The notes beneath the pieces are model-generated. The model had not been told where the DNA came from, made no database searches, and saw only the letters and a program-made list of their open reading frames with translations. DNA of 64,000 bases from an uncultured Lachnospiraceae bacterium. GTDB taxonomy: Bacteria > Bacillota > Clostridia > Lachnospirales > Lachnospiraceae. The stretch is from the NCBI GenBank assembly GCA_910579935.1, contig CAJTVQ010000018.1, positions 1 to 64,000 of the forward strand. The letters are read 5' to 3'. The position numbers were made by a program, and so were the translations under genes. Positions 26,487 to 35,281 of this stretch are shown one piece after another. Position 1 is the stretch's first letter. Each line of letters starts with the position of its first letter.

Positions 26487-28805
26487 ATGAAAAAAGTAGA
26501 ATTGCTGGCACCGGCAGGGAATTACGAAAGTTTTTTGGGAGCGGTACATGCCGGAGCGGACGCCGTATATCTGGGCGGGCCGAAATTCGGGGCCAGGGCT
26601 TACGCGGACAATTTCACGGAAGAAGAAGTATGCAGGGCCGTCCGGTATGCCCATGTATACGGACGGAAAGTATATCTGACGCTGAATACACTGGTAAAAA
26701 CAAAGGAATTTGATGAAATACCCGATTACCTGCTGCCCTTTTACCGTGCAGGGCTGGACGGAGTGATCCTACAGGATATGGGCGTGTTTCAGGCGGTGGG
26801 AAGATGGTTTCCCGGACTGGAACGTCATGCAAGCACACAGATGGCGGTCACGGGAGAACAGGGAGTCCGGTTTTTAAGGGAACTTGGCGCGGAGCGCGTC
26901 GTGTTGGCAAGAGAGCTTTCGCTGGAAGAAATCAGGGAAATGAAAAGAACTTCCGGCGTGGAAGATAAAGGAATAGAAATCGAAACCTTCATCCATGGAG
27001 CCGTCTGCTATTGTTATTCCGGGCGGTGCCTGTTCAGCAGCATGATCGGAGGAAGAAGCGGAAACCGGGGCAGGTGCGCGCAGCCCTGCCGTCTGCCATA
27101 CCGGATACAGGGGGAAAAAGAGGAAGCCTATCCGTTGAGTCTGAAAGATATGTGTACGCTGGAGCTTCTGCCCGAATTAATAGAAGCCGGAATTGATTCC
27201 TTAAAGATTGAGGGACGGATGAAGAGTCCGGAATATGCGGCGGGAGTGACGGCGCTTTACCGGAAATATATTGACCGGTATACCCGGAATCCGGATCAGG
27301 AATATCAGGTGGAGAAAGAAGATATGGAAAAGCTCCGCGCCCTGTATATCCGGAGTGAAATCGGTGAAGGTTATTATCACCGGCACAATGGGCGGCAGAT
27401 GATTACTTTGGACAGTCCGGCCTATGCGGGAAGGGATGAAGCGCTGGCAGAGCGGATCAGGAAAGAATATCTGGAAGGGGACTTCCGTCTGCCCGTAACG
27501 GCAAAAGCGGTGCTGAAAAAGGGCGCTCCTGCCGTTCTGAACCTGCGGTATGAGGGCGGGAAGGCGGCAGAAACAGGGGGAGCAGAAACAGGAACGGAAA
27601 TAAATGCAGGAATAAATACGGAAATAAGCGTAGAAGGGGAAACAGTGCAGCCGGCGAAAAAACAGCCCCTGAGTCAGGAAGCGGTCAGAAAGCAGCTGGC
27701 GAAAAGCGGAAATACGGTATTCCGTATGGAACGGATGGAAACTGAAATGGAAGAGGACGTGTTTCTTTCCGTGAAAGCACTGAATGATTTACGGCGTACG
27801 GCCTGTGAAAAGCTGGAAGAAGCCATGGCAGACCGATATGGGACAGGCTGCCGCACGGATGATATCTGTGTGAAAGAAATGCAGGAAAATGAGATAAACG
27901 GGCGGAAAAAAGGCAATCCAGGGATTTTGGAAATGGGAAAAGATGCTTTTGGAAAAAAAGGGCTGGAAAGAAAGTTTCATGTGATGGCGGTGACAAAAGA
28001 ACAGTGTCAGGCGGCCGTCCGATGCAGAGCCGGACGGCTTTATCTGGATTCGGGACTGTGCGGGGAGAGGGCATGGCTTTCCGGTCTGAAAGAACAGTGC
28101 GGGGATGAGACGGAACTTTACCTGGCGCTTCCCCACGTGATCCGGATGCGGGACAGGGAATTTCTGAATGCCATGGAAGGCCTGATGAAAGAAAGCATTT
28201 TTGAAGGAGTGCTGGTGCGTAATTTGGAGGAACTGTACTGGGTTTTGAAGACTTTCCGTACGGAGAGCCGGATAAACCGGATGGTGACAGATGCGGGACT
28301 TTATATATGGAATCCGGAAGCCGCTTGCTTTTTTGACGGCTATGCAGTACAGCATTATCTGCCCTTTGAATTGAATTCCCATGAAATCAGGGAACTGACG
28401 GAAAGGGCACGGGACGGTGAATGGGCGGCTGCGGTTTACGGCCGGATTCCCATGATGGTGACAGCCAACTGCATTGTACAGACAGCGGCGGGCTGCCAGC
28501 CTTATACGGAGGGCCGGCGGCCGGCATTTCAACGGCTGACGGACCGGTACCGGAAGGAGTTTCCGGTGTATACCGATTGTGCGCATTGCTATAATATCAT
28601 CTATAATACGGTTCCCTTATCGCTGCATCAGAAGATAGGGGAAATGGAAAAAATGGGAATCCATACGTTCCGTCTGGATTTTACGACGGAAACCGGAAGG
28701 GAGACAGACAGGATTATCCGTTATTTTACAGAGCGGATGGAATCAGGGGAACTTCCTCCCTATAAAGAGTATACGAACGGACACTGGAAACGGGGAGTGG
28801 AATGA
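26487..28805 (+). CDS. U32 peptidase-family protein with DUF3656
   Basis: The 772-residue protein has the U32 start KKVELLAPAGNYESFLGAVHAGADAVYLGG and the cysteine-rich centre HGAVCYCYSGRCLFSS...GNRGRCAQPCR, consistent with an iron-sulfur site, and then a DUF3656 region. Related U32 proteins (RlhA in E. coli, TrhP) hydroxylate rRNA or tRNA, so RNA modification is more likely than proteolysis. A low-complexity Glu/Thr/Gly-rich insert lies near residues 365-395. GAGGATG before the ATG at 26487 fixes the start. Confidence 0.85.
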   Translation: MKKVELLAPAGNYESFLGAVHAGADAVYLGGPKFGARAYADNFTEEEVCRAVRYAHVYGRKVYLTLNTLVKTKEFDEIPDYLLPFYRAGLDGVILQDMGVFQAVGRWFPGLERHASTQMAVTGEQGVRFLRELGAERVVLARELSLEEIREMKRTSGVEDKGIEIETFIHGAVCYCYSGRCLFSSMIGGRSGNRGRCAQPCRLPYRIQGEKEEAYPLSLKDMCTLELLPELIEAGIDSLKIEGRMKSPEYAAGVTALYRKYIDRYTRNPDQEYQVEKEDMEKLRALYIRSEIGEGYYHRHNGRQMITLDSPAYAGRDEALAERIRKEYLEGDFRLPVTAKAVLKKGAPAVLNLRYEGGKAAETGGAETGTEINAGINTEISVEGETVQPAKKQPLSQEAVRKQLAKSGNTVFRMERMETEMEEDVFLSVKALNDLRRTACEKLEEAMADRYGTGCRTDDICVKEMQENEINGRKKGNPGILEMGKDAFGKKGLERKFHVMAVTKEQCQAAVRCRAGRLYLDSGLCGERAWLSGLKEQCGDETELYLALPHVIRMRDREFLNAMEGLMKESIFEGVLVRNLEELYWVLKTFRTESRINRMVTDAGLYIWNPEAACFFDGYAVQHYLPFELNSHEIRELTERARDGEWAAAVYGRIPMMVTANCIVQTAAGCQPYTEGRRPAFQRLTDRYRKEFPVYTDCAHCYNIIYNTVPLSLHQKIGEMEKMGIHTFRLDFTTETGRETDRIIRYFTERMESGELPPYKEYTNGHWKRGVE

Positions 28806-28876
28806 GGTCTGTTCGTGGAAATGGAAAGCAAAGGCTTTGGAATGCATTACGGACAGGCTTTGGCAAAGGGTGAAAG

Positions 28877-31654
28877 ATGGAATTATATATTACGGAATTA
28901 TCCAAATATGTCATTAATCTGCTTATGGCATTATATGCATATGAATCCTTTGCGGTATTCCGCTGTAAGGAGGAAAGCCGCAGGAACGGGATTTATACGA
29001 GACAGAATCTGCTGATGCTGTTTATTCATTTTTCCTGTTTTATGGTCATCTGTTTTGAAACAGGGGATATGAGTTATCTGATTTTTTATGCGTTCCAGCA
29101 GATTGTGCTGTTTGCTACGGCAGTACTGTTTCATATGATCTATCCGGGAGCAAACAGGCTGATGATCAACAACATGTGCATGTTGCTGAGTGTCGGTTTT
29201 GTCATGCTGACCAGACTTTCTTATGAGAGGGCGGTAAAGCAGTTTGTCATTGTGGCATTTTCCATAGCGGCAGCCATGGTGATTCCGTTTTTCGTGCACA
29301 AACTGAAATTTCTGAAAAGACTCACATGGGTTTATGCATTGACCGGAATTGCGGCGCTGTCAGTGGTGCTGGTTCTGGGAAGTTATACTTACGGATCGAA
29401 GATTTCGTATTCCATAGCCGGCCTCACCTTCCAGCCTTCGGAATTTGTGAAGATTCTTTTTGTGTTTTTTATTGCCAGCGCACTGTGTGAATCCACGTCG
29501 TTTCTGCAGGTGTGCCTTACCGCAGTGACGGCAGGTATCCATGTGGCCATACTGGTGGTTTCCAGGGATTTGGGAAGTGCGCTGATCTTCTTTGTGGTTT
29601 ATGTGCTGATGGTATTTGTGGCCACGAAGAATCCGCTTTATCTGCTGGCTGGAACAGGGGGCGGTTCGGCAGCAGCGGTCATTGCCTATAAACTGTTCGG
29701 GCATGTACAGGTGCGTGTGCAGGCATGGAGGGATCCGTGGAGCGAAATTGACAAAGGCGGTTATCAGATTACCCAGTCGTTGTTTGCCATCAGCAGCGGA
29801 GGCTGGTTCGGGCTCGGTCTGTTTGAAGGAACGCCGCAGTCCATTCCGTTTGTGGAGGCGGATTTTATTTTTTCCGCCATTGCGGAAGAATTGGGAATTG
29901 TTTTTGCCATGTGCCTGATTCTTGTCTGTCTCAGCTGTTTTATCATGTTTATGGATATTTCCATGAAACTGAATGACCGTTTTTACAGGCTGATCGCTTT
30001 TGGGCTGGGGGTTACTTATATTTTCCAGGTGTTTCTGACCATTGGCGGGGGCAGCAAATTTATCCCCCTGACGGGCGTGACACTGCCGCTGATCAGTTAT
30101 GGAGGCAGTTCCGTGCTGACAACGCTGGTGATGTTCGCAGTGGTTGCAGGACTGTGCATGGTCAGGAATGATGAGGAAATGGAGGAACAACAGGAGCGTC
30201 GGGCTGCAAAGGGACAGAGAAAAAAGCGAACGGTTAAGAGAGAACAGGGAAAAGGAAGAGAGAGTACTGCAGTGACGTACCTTTTCACGGCTGTTTTCCT
30301 TGGCATGATGTTCTATATATGCCAGTATTCCATGGTTCACAGGCAGGAGCTTTTAAATAACAGTTACAATGGCAGGCAGCAGCTGCTGACGGCCAGGAAT
30401 ACACGCGGAACGATCTATGCGGGAAGCGGGGAAGTGCTGGCACGGACCGTTACGGACAGCGAGGGCAGGGAGACGAGGGAGTATCCGTATGAAAATCTGT
30501 TTGCCCATGCAGTAGGCTATGCGACCCATGGAAGAGCGGGAGTGGAAGCGCTGGGCAACTATTACCTGATTCAGTCCAATGCCCCTTTGTCGGAAAAAGT
30601 GTCGGCGGAAGTGGCAGGGAGCAAGTATGCGGGAGACGATGTATATACGACTTTGGACGTAGGACTGCAGGAGGTAGCGTATAAAGCCATGGGAGTTTAC
30701 AGGGGAGCGGTGATCGTATCGGAGACATCCACGGGAAAGATATTGGCGATGGTTTCCAAACCGGATTTTGATCCGAACGGGATAGAGGACATATGGGATG
30801 GATTGGTGGAGGATAACGACAGCGGCACTTTACTGAACCGGGTAACGCAGGGGATGTATCCGCCCGGCTCTACGTTTAAGATCGTTACGGCCCTGGAATA
30901 TATCAGGGAGAATCCGGATACCTACCAGGATTATGGTTTTTCCTGCAGCGGAAGTTATTCCGACGGCGCGGACCGGATTAACTGTTATCACGGACAGAGC
31001 CATGGACAGGAGGATTTTGCCAGGGCTTTTGCAAAATCCTGCAATTCAGCTTTTGCCGATATCGGTGTGCAGCTGGATAGGGGGAAATTCCAGGATACGC
31101 TGCAGGAACTGCTGTTCAATCAGGAACTGCCCGTAACCATGAATTACAACAAAAGCCGCATTGATGTGAGGGCGGATTCGTCCAATGCAGAAATGATGCA
31201 GCTGGCGATCGGACAGGGAACAACCGGAATGTCGCCCATCCATCTGAACATGATCACCAATGCAATCGCCAATGAAGGGCTTCTGATGGAACCTTATCTG
31301 ATCGACCGGGTGCAGAACAGCATTGGAACGGTCATAAAGCAGTTTTCACCGTCTTCCGGCAAACGGCTGATGACAAAGGAAGAGGCGGCGGCCCTGAATG
31401 GATTGATGCAGGGAGTGGTGGAAGAAGGGACGGCAAGCCGTTTGAAGGGACTGTCCTATACTGCTGCCGGAAAGACCGGGTCGGCGGAATACAGCAATGT
31501 GAAAGAGGAATCCCATGCGTGGTTTACCGGATTTGCTCCGGCGCAGAACCCGGAAATCAGTGTGACGATCATTATTGAAGGAGCCGGTTCCGGGGGAGAT
31601 TATGCAGTACCGATCGCAAAGCGGATCTTCGACGCTTATTTCCACGAGGAATGA
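28877..31654 (+). CDS. SEDS glycosyltransferase fused to penicillin-binding transpeptidase
   Basis: One 925-residue chain combines an FtsW/RodA/SpoVE polymerase (residues 1 to about 430, around ten membrane helices; SEDS motif EADFIFSAIAEELG with Asp329) and a penicillin-binding domain. The latter has transpeptidase motifs STFK (Ser665-Lys668), SCN (721-723) and KTG (866-868), all intact. An Arg/Lys/Glu-rich linker (about 432-465) and one extra helix (about 468-488) carry the chain outside. SEDS proteins polymerise peptidoglycan and normally partner with a separate class B PBP, so here both activities are tethered. A near-perfect hairpin overlaps the stop codon. A role in elongation, division or sporulation cannot be assigned. 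Confidence 0.92.
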   Translation: MELYITELSKYVINLLMALYAYESFAVFRCKEESRRNGIYTRQNLLMLFIHFSCFMVICFETGDMSYLIFYAFQQIVLFATAVLFHMIYPGANRLMINNMCMLLSVGFVMLTRLSYERAVKQFVIVAFSIAAAMVIPFFVHKLKFLKRLTWVYALTGIAALSVVLVLGSYTYGSKISYSIAGLTFQPSEFVKILFVFFIASALCESTSFLQVCLTAVTAGIHVAILVVSRDLGSALIFFVVYVLMVFVATKNPLYLLAGTGGGSAAAVIAYKLFGHVQVRVQAWRDPWSEIDKGGYQITQSLFAISSGGWFGLGLFEGTPQSIPFVEADFIFSAIAEELGIVFAMCLILVCLSCFIMFMDISMKLNDRFYRLIAFGLGVTYIFQVFLTIGGGSKFIPLTGVTLPLISYGGSSVLTTLVMFAVVAGLCMVRNDEEMEEQQERRAAKGQRKKRTVKREQGKGRESTAVTYLFTAVFLGMMFYICQYSMVHRQELLNNSYNGRQQLLTARNTRGTIYAGSGEVLARTVTDSEGRETREYPYENLFAHAVGYATHGRAGVEALGNYYLIQSNAPLSEKVSAEVAGSKYAGDDVYTTLDVGLQEVAYKAMGVYRGAVIVSETSTGKILAMVSKPDFDPNGIEDIWDGLVEDNDSGTLLNRVTQGMYPPGSTFKIVTALEYIRENPDTYQDYGFSCSGSYSDGADRINCYHGQSHGQEDFARAFAKSCNSAFADIGVQLDRGKFQDTLQELLFNQELPVTMNYNKSRIDVRADSSNAEMMQLAIGQGTTGMSPIHLNMITNAIANEGLLMEPYLIDRVQNSIGTVIKQFSPSSGKRLMTKEEAAALNGLMQGVVEEGTASRLKGLSYTAAGKTGSAEYSNVKEESHAWFTGFAPAQNPEISVTIIIEGAGSGGDYAVPIAKRIFDAYFHEE

Positions 31655-31686
31655 GTCAAGTGCCGTGTTTACACGAGCATTTGACT
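31654..31686. repeat. Hairpin repeat GAGTCAAGTGCCGTGTTTA, copy 1
   Basis: AGTCAAGTGC-CGTG, loop TTTA, CACG-A-GCATTTGACT forms a nearly perfect 14-bp stem overlapping the stop codon of the SEDS-PBP gene. The left half (GAGTCA[A/G]GTGCCGTGTTTA) recurs at 61470. There is no T tract. Confidence 0.55.
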
Positions 31687-31714
31687 TCGGAGTGTCCGGA
31701 TAAAATATTGGCTA

Positions 31715-31742
31715 TTGGAATTACCGGAAAGTATGTTATAAT
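31715..31742 (+). promoter_or_regulatory. Promoter of the 31783 gene group
   Basis: TTGGAA and TATAAT are separated by 16 bp. It is 41 bp before the ATG of the 103-residue protein. Confidence 0.55.
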
Positions 31743-31782
31743 AATATGCAATGAACGGAAAGCGGGGCTGCGGAAGGGTGAT

Positions 31783-32094
31783 ATGAAGTTTTATAAGAAT
31801 CTTTATGTCGGGGAAAGTATAAAAAAACCCAATAAGGTAAAATGGAAGCTGCGACACAATGCGGGGCAGTTCCAGGTATATGTGATAGCTCTTGCAAGCG
31901 GCGCTGACCAGCTTGAAATATATCACTGCGCTTTTTTGCAGCAGAAATATTACAAAAAGCACCCGCCCTATATCATAGGGATTGCCGGCGGATATGAGGA
32001 AGCGGTGGACCTTGTGGTGGAGATGACGAAAGCTGCCCTGAAGAAAACGGGCAGGCCGGATCTGAAAAAATATTTGTTTCCGGAAAATGAGTAA
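31783..32094 (+). CDS. Conserved-looking protein of unknown function (103 aa)
   Basis: I do not recognise this gene. The 103-residue product is basic (many Lys, ending KKYLFPENE), has no signal peptide or membrane helix, and alternates strands and a C-terminal helix (KWKLRHNAGQFQVYVIALAS, then YEEAVDLVVEMTKAAL). The ATG follows GGAAGGGTGAT and a plausible promoter. It is 9 bp upstream of the DUF2953 gene, so it may belong to the DUF2953-gerW unit. Confidence 0.7.
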   Translation: MKFYKNLYVGESIKKPNKVKWKLRHNAGQFQVYVIALASGADQLEIYHCAFLQQKYYKKHPPYIIGIAGGYEEAVDLVVEMTKAALKKTGRPDLKKYLFPENE

Positions 32095-32103
32095 GAGGTA
32101 GAT

Positions 32104-33141
32104 ATGCTGCACATATTATTATTGATATTAAAAATAATAGGAATCGTTTTGGCAGTTTTGCTCGGTGCTGCAGTGCTTGCATTACTCTGTGTCCTGTTTG
32201 TTCCCATACGGTACCGCATAAAGGCGGAGGGAAAGCCGGGAGGAGAACCGCCTGTACACGCGGGGATAAAAGTCAGCTGGCTGCTTCATATCATAACCGT
32301 GATGTTCGCTTATCCGGAGGCGGCCTGTATCAGAGTGAAGGTATTTGGCTTTCCGGTGTTTGATTCTTCCCGGAAAAAGGAAACGGAAGGAAAAGAAAAA
32401 AAGAAAAAGAAGCGGCCGCCGGAAGAGCAAGGCGGGGAATCGGCAGAGAGTCCTAAAGAAGAGAATGCAGGATACGAACCTTTATTGATCGGGGCAGAGC
32501 CCGTTCCGGCAGATGAGGGGCATGAAAATGCGGTGAAGGAAGAAGAGGAAGGAACCGGAGGCGCAGAAGGAATCGGGGAGGAAGCCGTAAGAGAGGAAAA
32601 CACTATGGAAGCAGAACCGGACGGGGAAAATGGTTCAGGAAAAGGCCTGAGGGGTTTTCTTAACAAAATAAAGGCATTCTGTCTGGCGGTAAAGCAATGC
32701 TTTCTTCAATTTATCGCGGCTTTGAAAAATATAGAGTACACAATCGGAAAAATTTGTGATAAGATAAAGGGGATTGCCGAACATATCCAATATTATACGG
32801 AAGTATTGAAAAGCGAAACGTTCCGCCGTGCATGGACGGCTTCGAAAAAGCAGTTATTACGGGTACTCGGAATGTTAAAACCCCGGGTCTGCAGGGTGAA
32901 GGTACTGGCAGGGACAGGAGATCCGGCCGGAACGGGACAGCTGCTCGCTTTTTACGGAATACTGTATCCCTTTATCGGAAACTGTGTTTCCGTGGAGGCG
33001 GATTTTGAGAATAAAGTAATGGAAGGCGATTTGTTTGTGAAAGGCAGAGTGAGGGTATTTGTATTTCTGCTGGCGGCCTTTCAGCTGTTTATAAACAAAA
33101 ATATAAGACGCTTAATAAAGATGTTAAGAAGGTCCGGCTGA
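32104..33141 (+). CDS. DUF2953 membrane protein (YtfI-like)
   Basis: The 345-residue protein has an N-terminal membrane helix (ILLLILKIIGIVLAVLLGAAVLALLCVLF), the motif VPIRYRI, a highly charged low-complexity centre (about 95-180, Lys/Glu/Pro) and a C-terminal region ending near a second hydrophobic stretch. DUF2953 proteins lie next to gerW/ytfJ in spore formers, as here. The function is not established; a role in sporulation is inferred from context. Confidence 0.8.
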   Translation: MLHILLLILKIIGIVLAVLLGAAVLALLCVLFVPIRYRIKAEGKPGGEPPVHAGIKVSWLLHIITVMFAYPEAACIRVKVFGFPVFDSSRKKETEGKEKKKKKRPPEEQGGESAESPKEENAGYEPLLIGAEPVPADEGHENAVKEEEEGTGGAEGIGEEAVREENTMEAEPDGENGSGKGLRGFLNKIKAFCLAVKQCFLQFIAALKNIEYTIGKICDKIKGIAEHIQYYTEVLKSETFRRAWTASKKQLLRVLGMLKPRVCRVKVLAGTGDPAGTGQLLAFYGILYPFIGNCVSVEADFENKVMEGDLFVKGRVRVFVFLLAAFQLFINKNIRRLIKMLRRSG

Positions 33142-33166
33142 GGAACAAGAAAAGGAGGGTATATAA

Positions 33167-33565
33167 ATGGCGGAGAATAATTTTTCGGGAGTAATAGAAT
33201 CTCTGATGAAAGGAATGAACGGTGTGCTGTCCACGAAAACGGTGGTCGGTGAGGCGACACAGGTAGGAGATACCATTATCCTGCCTTTGGTGGATGTGAG
33301 TTTCGGCGTAGGGGCCGGAGCGAGTTCGGCAGATAAAAAGAGCGGAGGGGCAGGCGGATTCAGCGGAAAAATGACACCCAGTGCAGTACTTGTTATTAAG
33401 AACGGCACGACCAAATTAGTGAATATTAAGAATCAGGATACGATGACGAAAGTATTGGATCTGATTCCGGAATTGGTGGATAAGTTTACGAAATCGGAGG
33501 AAAAAGAAGAGATGCTGGATGACGAGACGGCAGTGGATCTCGCTTTTCCCGAAGAAAAGGAGTAA
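33167..33565 (+). CDS. ytfJ: Sporulation protein GerW/YtfJ
   Basis: The 132-residue protein has the YtfJ signature: VIESLMKGMNGVLSTKTVVGEATQVGDTIILPLVDVSFGVG, a Gly/Ser-rich loop, then GKMTPSAVLVIKNG. It is needed for spore germination in Bacillus. AAAGGAGGG before the ATG is strong. It supports a spore-forming host. Confidence 0.93.
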   Translation: MAENNFSGVIESLMKGMNGVLSTKTVVGEATQVGDTIILPLVDVSFGVGAGASSADKKSGGAGGFSGKMTPSAVLVIKNGTTKLVNIKNQDTMTKVLDLIPELVDKFTKSEEKEEMLDDETAVDLAFPEEKE

Positions 33566-33634
33566 AAAAGAGGTATTTATTGAGAGATAACTGCATAGAA
33601 TAAAAGAAAAGAAGTATAAGTGGAGACGGGAAGC

Positions 33635-33775
33635 ATGAAAAAAATGATTGGTTTTATCGCTTTTTGGATTGCGGTGGGCATGCTGCTTATGCTTTTTTTT
33701 ACAAGCCGGCTCGTAGGATTGGCTATTTGTGCCCTGTTATTGCTGATAGGATACAATTTTTATTATTGCGGCTGA
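33635..33775 (+). CDS. 46-residue membrane peptide
   Basis: A short gene encodes a basic start (MKKMIG) and two hydrophobic stretches (FIAFWIAVGMLLMLFF and LVGLAICALLLLIGYNF). A GGAGACGGGAAG sequence precedes the ATG. The stop overlaps the next ATG as TGATG, so it is likely translationally coupled to the coiled-coil J-domain gene. I do not recognise the family. The start and coupling make it more than a chance frame. Confidence 0.6.
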   Translation: MKKMIGFIAFWIAVGMLLMLFFTSRLVGLAICALLLLIGYNFYYCG

Positions 33776-34761
33776 TGCCCCTGTTCCTTAGCGGGCAAAA
33801 GCCGGGGAAGGAAAAAAGAAACGGAACAGAATTTGTTTTGGAAACGGAATTCGGAGTGTTGGAAATGGAAAATGTTGTAATGAAGAAAGAAATAGCGAGG
33901 AGAGAAGCGGCAGAAAGCGCAGATAAAGCAGAAAAAACGGCAGCGGACAAATCAGTAACAGGTAAAGAAAGAATTCGCAGGGAGTTGGCGGCAAACGGCA
34001 GGGAAAAAATCCGGAGTGAAACAGAGCAGAATAAAAAAATGCAGGGAATACAGGAAGGAACGGGATACAAGGCAGAACCGGTGACACAGGACGAGGCGGA
34101 GGCTTCCGGCAGGGAAGATGCCGGAGCCGAAGATGAGACGGACATGCTTTCGGCAGATGAGCGGTTCCCAAAAACAGAAGCGGAACAGAAGGAGCGACCG
34201 GAATCGGACAAGCCCCAAAAAAGCAGGGATGAAGCTGTCCGGCTGGAAGAGTGGAAAGAGGAACTTCTGGAATTGGAAGCCAGGCTGTTACAGGAAAATA
34301 TACGTACGGAAGAGCTCCGCAGGGAAGCGGAAGAGATGCGGGCCCGGCTTGAGCAGGAACGGAAGCAGTTTACAGAGTATGTAAAAACGAAGGAAAGCAG
34401 CCTGGAAACAGACAGGAAGCGTCTGGAACAGGAAAACCGTTTTTTTGACCAGAAGATGAAAATCCTCCAGGGCGGTTTCGAACAGCTGGAAGAGGACAGA
34501 CGCAGATTCCAGAAAGAAAAAGATAAATTTGATGCCTGCAAAGAAGTATATACCGAAACGCAGGATGTTTTTATGCGATATGAAATGACGGAAATGCTGT
34601 TCCGCGGCGTAAACAGCTTCCTTGCTTTAAAGAAGCGGTATAAGGATCTGATCAAAATGTTCCATCCGGATAACGTGGCAGGAGACCAGGAAATGGTACA
34701 GTTGATTAACCGGGAATACGAAGAACTGAAGAAAGCTTATGAAGTCGGCCTGCAGGCATGA
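33775..34761 (+). CDS. Coiled-coil protein with C-terminal J-like domain
   Basis: The 328-residue protein has a Glu/Lys/Ala-rich N-terminal half and long heptad-type coiled coil (about 155-265). It ends in a truncated J domain with the HPD tripeptide (YKDLIKMFHPDNVAGDQEMVQLINREYEELKKAYE). HPD is the Hsp70-activating motif of DnaJ, so this may recruit DnaK to a structural partner. Placing the J domain at the extreme C-terminus is unusual. Start: ATG at 33775, overlapping the preceding stop; an ATG at 33865 is an alternative. No membrane segment is seen, but coupling to a small membrane peptide is suggestive. Confidence 0.75.
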   Translation: MPLFLSGQKPGKEKRNGTEFVLETEFGVLEMENVVMKKEIARREAAESADKAEKTAADKSVTGKERIRRELAANGREKIRSETEQNKKMQGIQEGTGYKAEPVTQDEAEASGREDAGAEDETDMLSADERFPKTEAEQKERPESDKPQKSRDEAVRLEEWKEELLELEARLLQENIRTEELRREAEEMRARLEQERKQFTEYVKTKESSLETDRKRLEQENRFFDQKMKILQGGFEQLEEDRRRFQKEKDKFDACKEVYTETQDVFMRYEMTEMLFRGVNSFLALKKRYKDLIKMFHPDNVAGDQEMVQLINREYEELKKAYEVGLQA

Positions 34762-34799
34762 CCGCCGTCAGGCCCGCTTCCGGCCTGACGGCGGTCATG
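34757..34799. terminator. Perfect 18-bp hairpin overlapping the J-protein stop
   Basis: CATGACCGCCGTCAGGCC pairs perfectly with GGCCTGACGGCGGTCATG around a 7-nt loop. It overlaps the stop codon and lacks a T run. Confidence 0.55.
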
Positions 34800-34845
34800 C
34801 GCCAGTGACGGACAGGACTAAAAGGCGGGCGGAAATCCGTGCATG

Positions 34846-34873
34846 AAAAAAACAGCCGCAACGACTGTTTTTT
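34846..34873. terminator. Bidirectional terminator before rpmB
   Basis: AAAAAAACAG and CTGTTTTTT flank a 9-nt loop. It lies between the converging J-domain and rpmB genes and is suited to both. Confidence 0.75.
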
Positions 34874-34907
34874 ATTTTCTGCCGGTTTTTAATTTTAACT
34901 CCGGACC

Positions 34908-35093
34908 TTAAGCTCTTTCCACTTTGCCGGATCTTAAGCAGCTTGTACATACATGCATCCTTTTAGCGCCGCCGTTTACCTTGCATTTTACATTTTTCAC
35001 ATTTGAGTGCCAAATTCTATTCGTTTTTCTATTGGAATGGCTTACGTTGTTACCAAAATGAACGCCTTTACCACAAATATCACACTTTGCCAT
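34908..35093 (-). CDS. rpmB: Ribosomal protein L28, zinc-ribbon form
   Basis: The 61-residue L28 begins MAKCDICGKGVHFGNNVSHSN and has two CxxC pairs (CDIC, CTSC), the zinc-binding version. It sits in the large subunit. Strong GAGGAGG before the ATG. It is a single-gene unit on the opposite strand to its neighbours. Confidence 0.97.
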   Translation of the reverse strand: MAKCDICGKGVHFGNNVSHSNRKTNRIWHSNVKNVKCKVNGGAKRMHVCTSCLRSGKVERA

Positions 35094-35131
35094 CTTTGCA
35101 CCTCCTCAGACTTTATACTCACAACATTTGT

Positions 35132-35160
35132 ATAATAGCAGAAAAAGTCATATAATGCAA
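35132..35160 (-). promoter_or_regulatory. Promoter of rpmB
   Basis: On the minus strand TTGCAT and TATTAT are separated by 17 bp, about 40 bp before the ATG. Confidence 0.75.
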
Positions 35161-35210
35161 GCAAAATTTTTAAACATTGGAAAAATCTTTCAGTATTTCA
35201 ATTATATTTC

Positions 35211-35239
35211 TTGTTTCTTTCCATAAGAGCGGTTATAAT
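35211..35239 (+). promoter_or_regulatory. Promoter of yloU-yloV-recG
   Basis: TTGTTT and TATAAT are separated by 17 bp, 43 bp before the Asp23 gene. Confidence 0.7.
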
Positions 35240-35281
35240 ATCCTATATATGTTGGATAGAATAAGGTTAAGGAGGTAAGAT

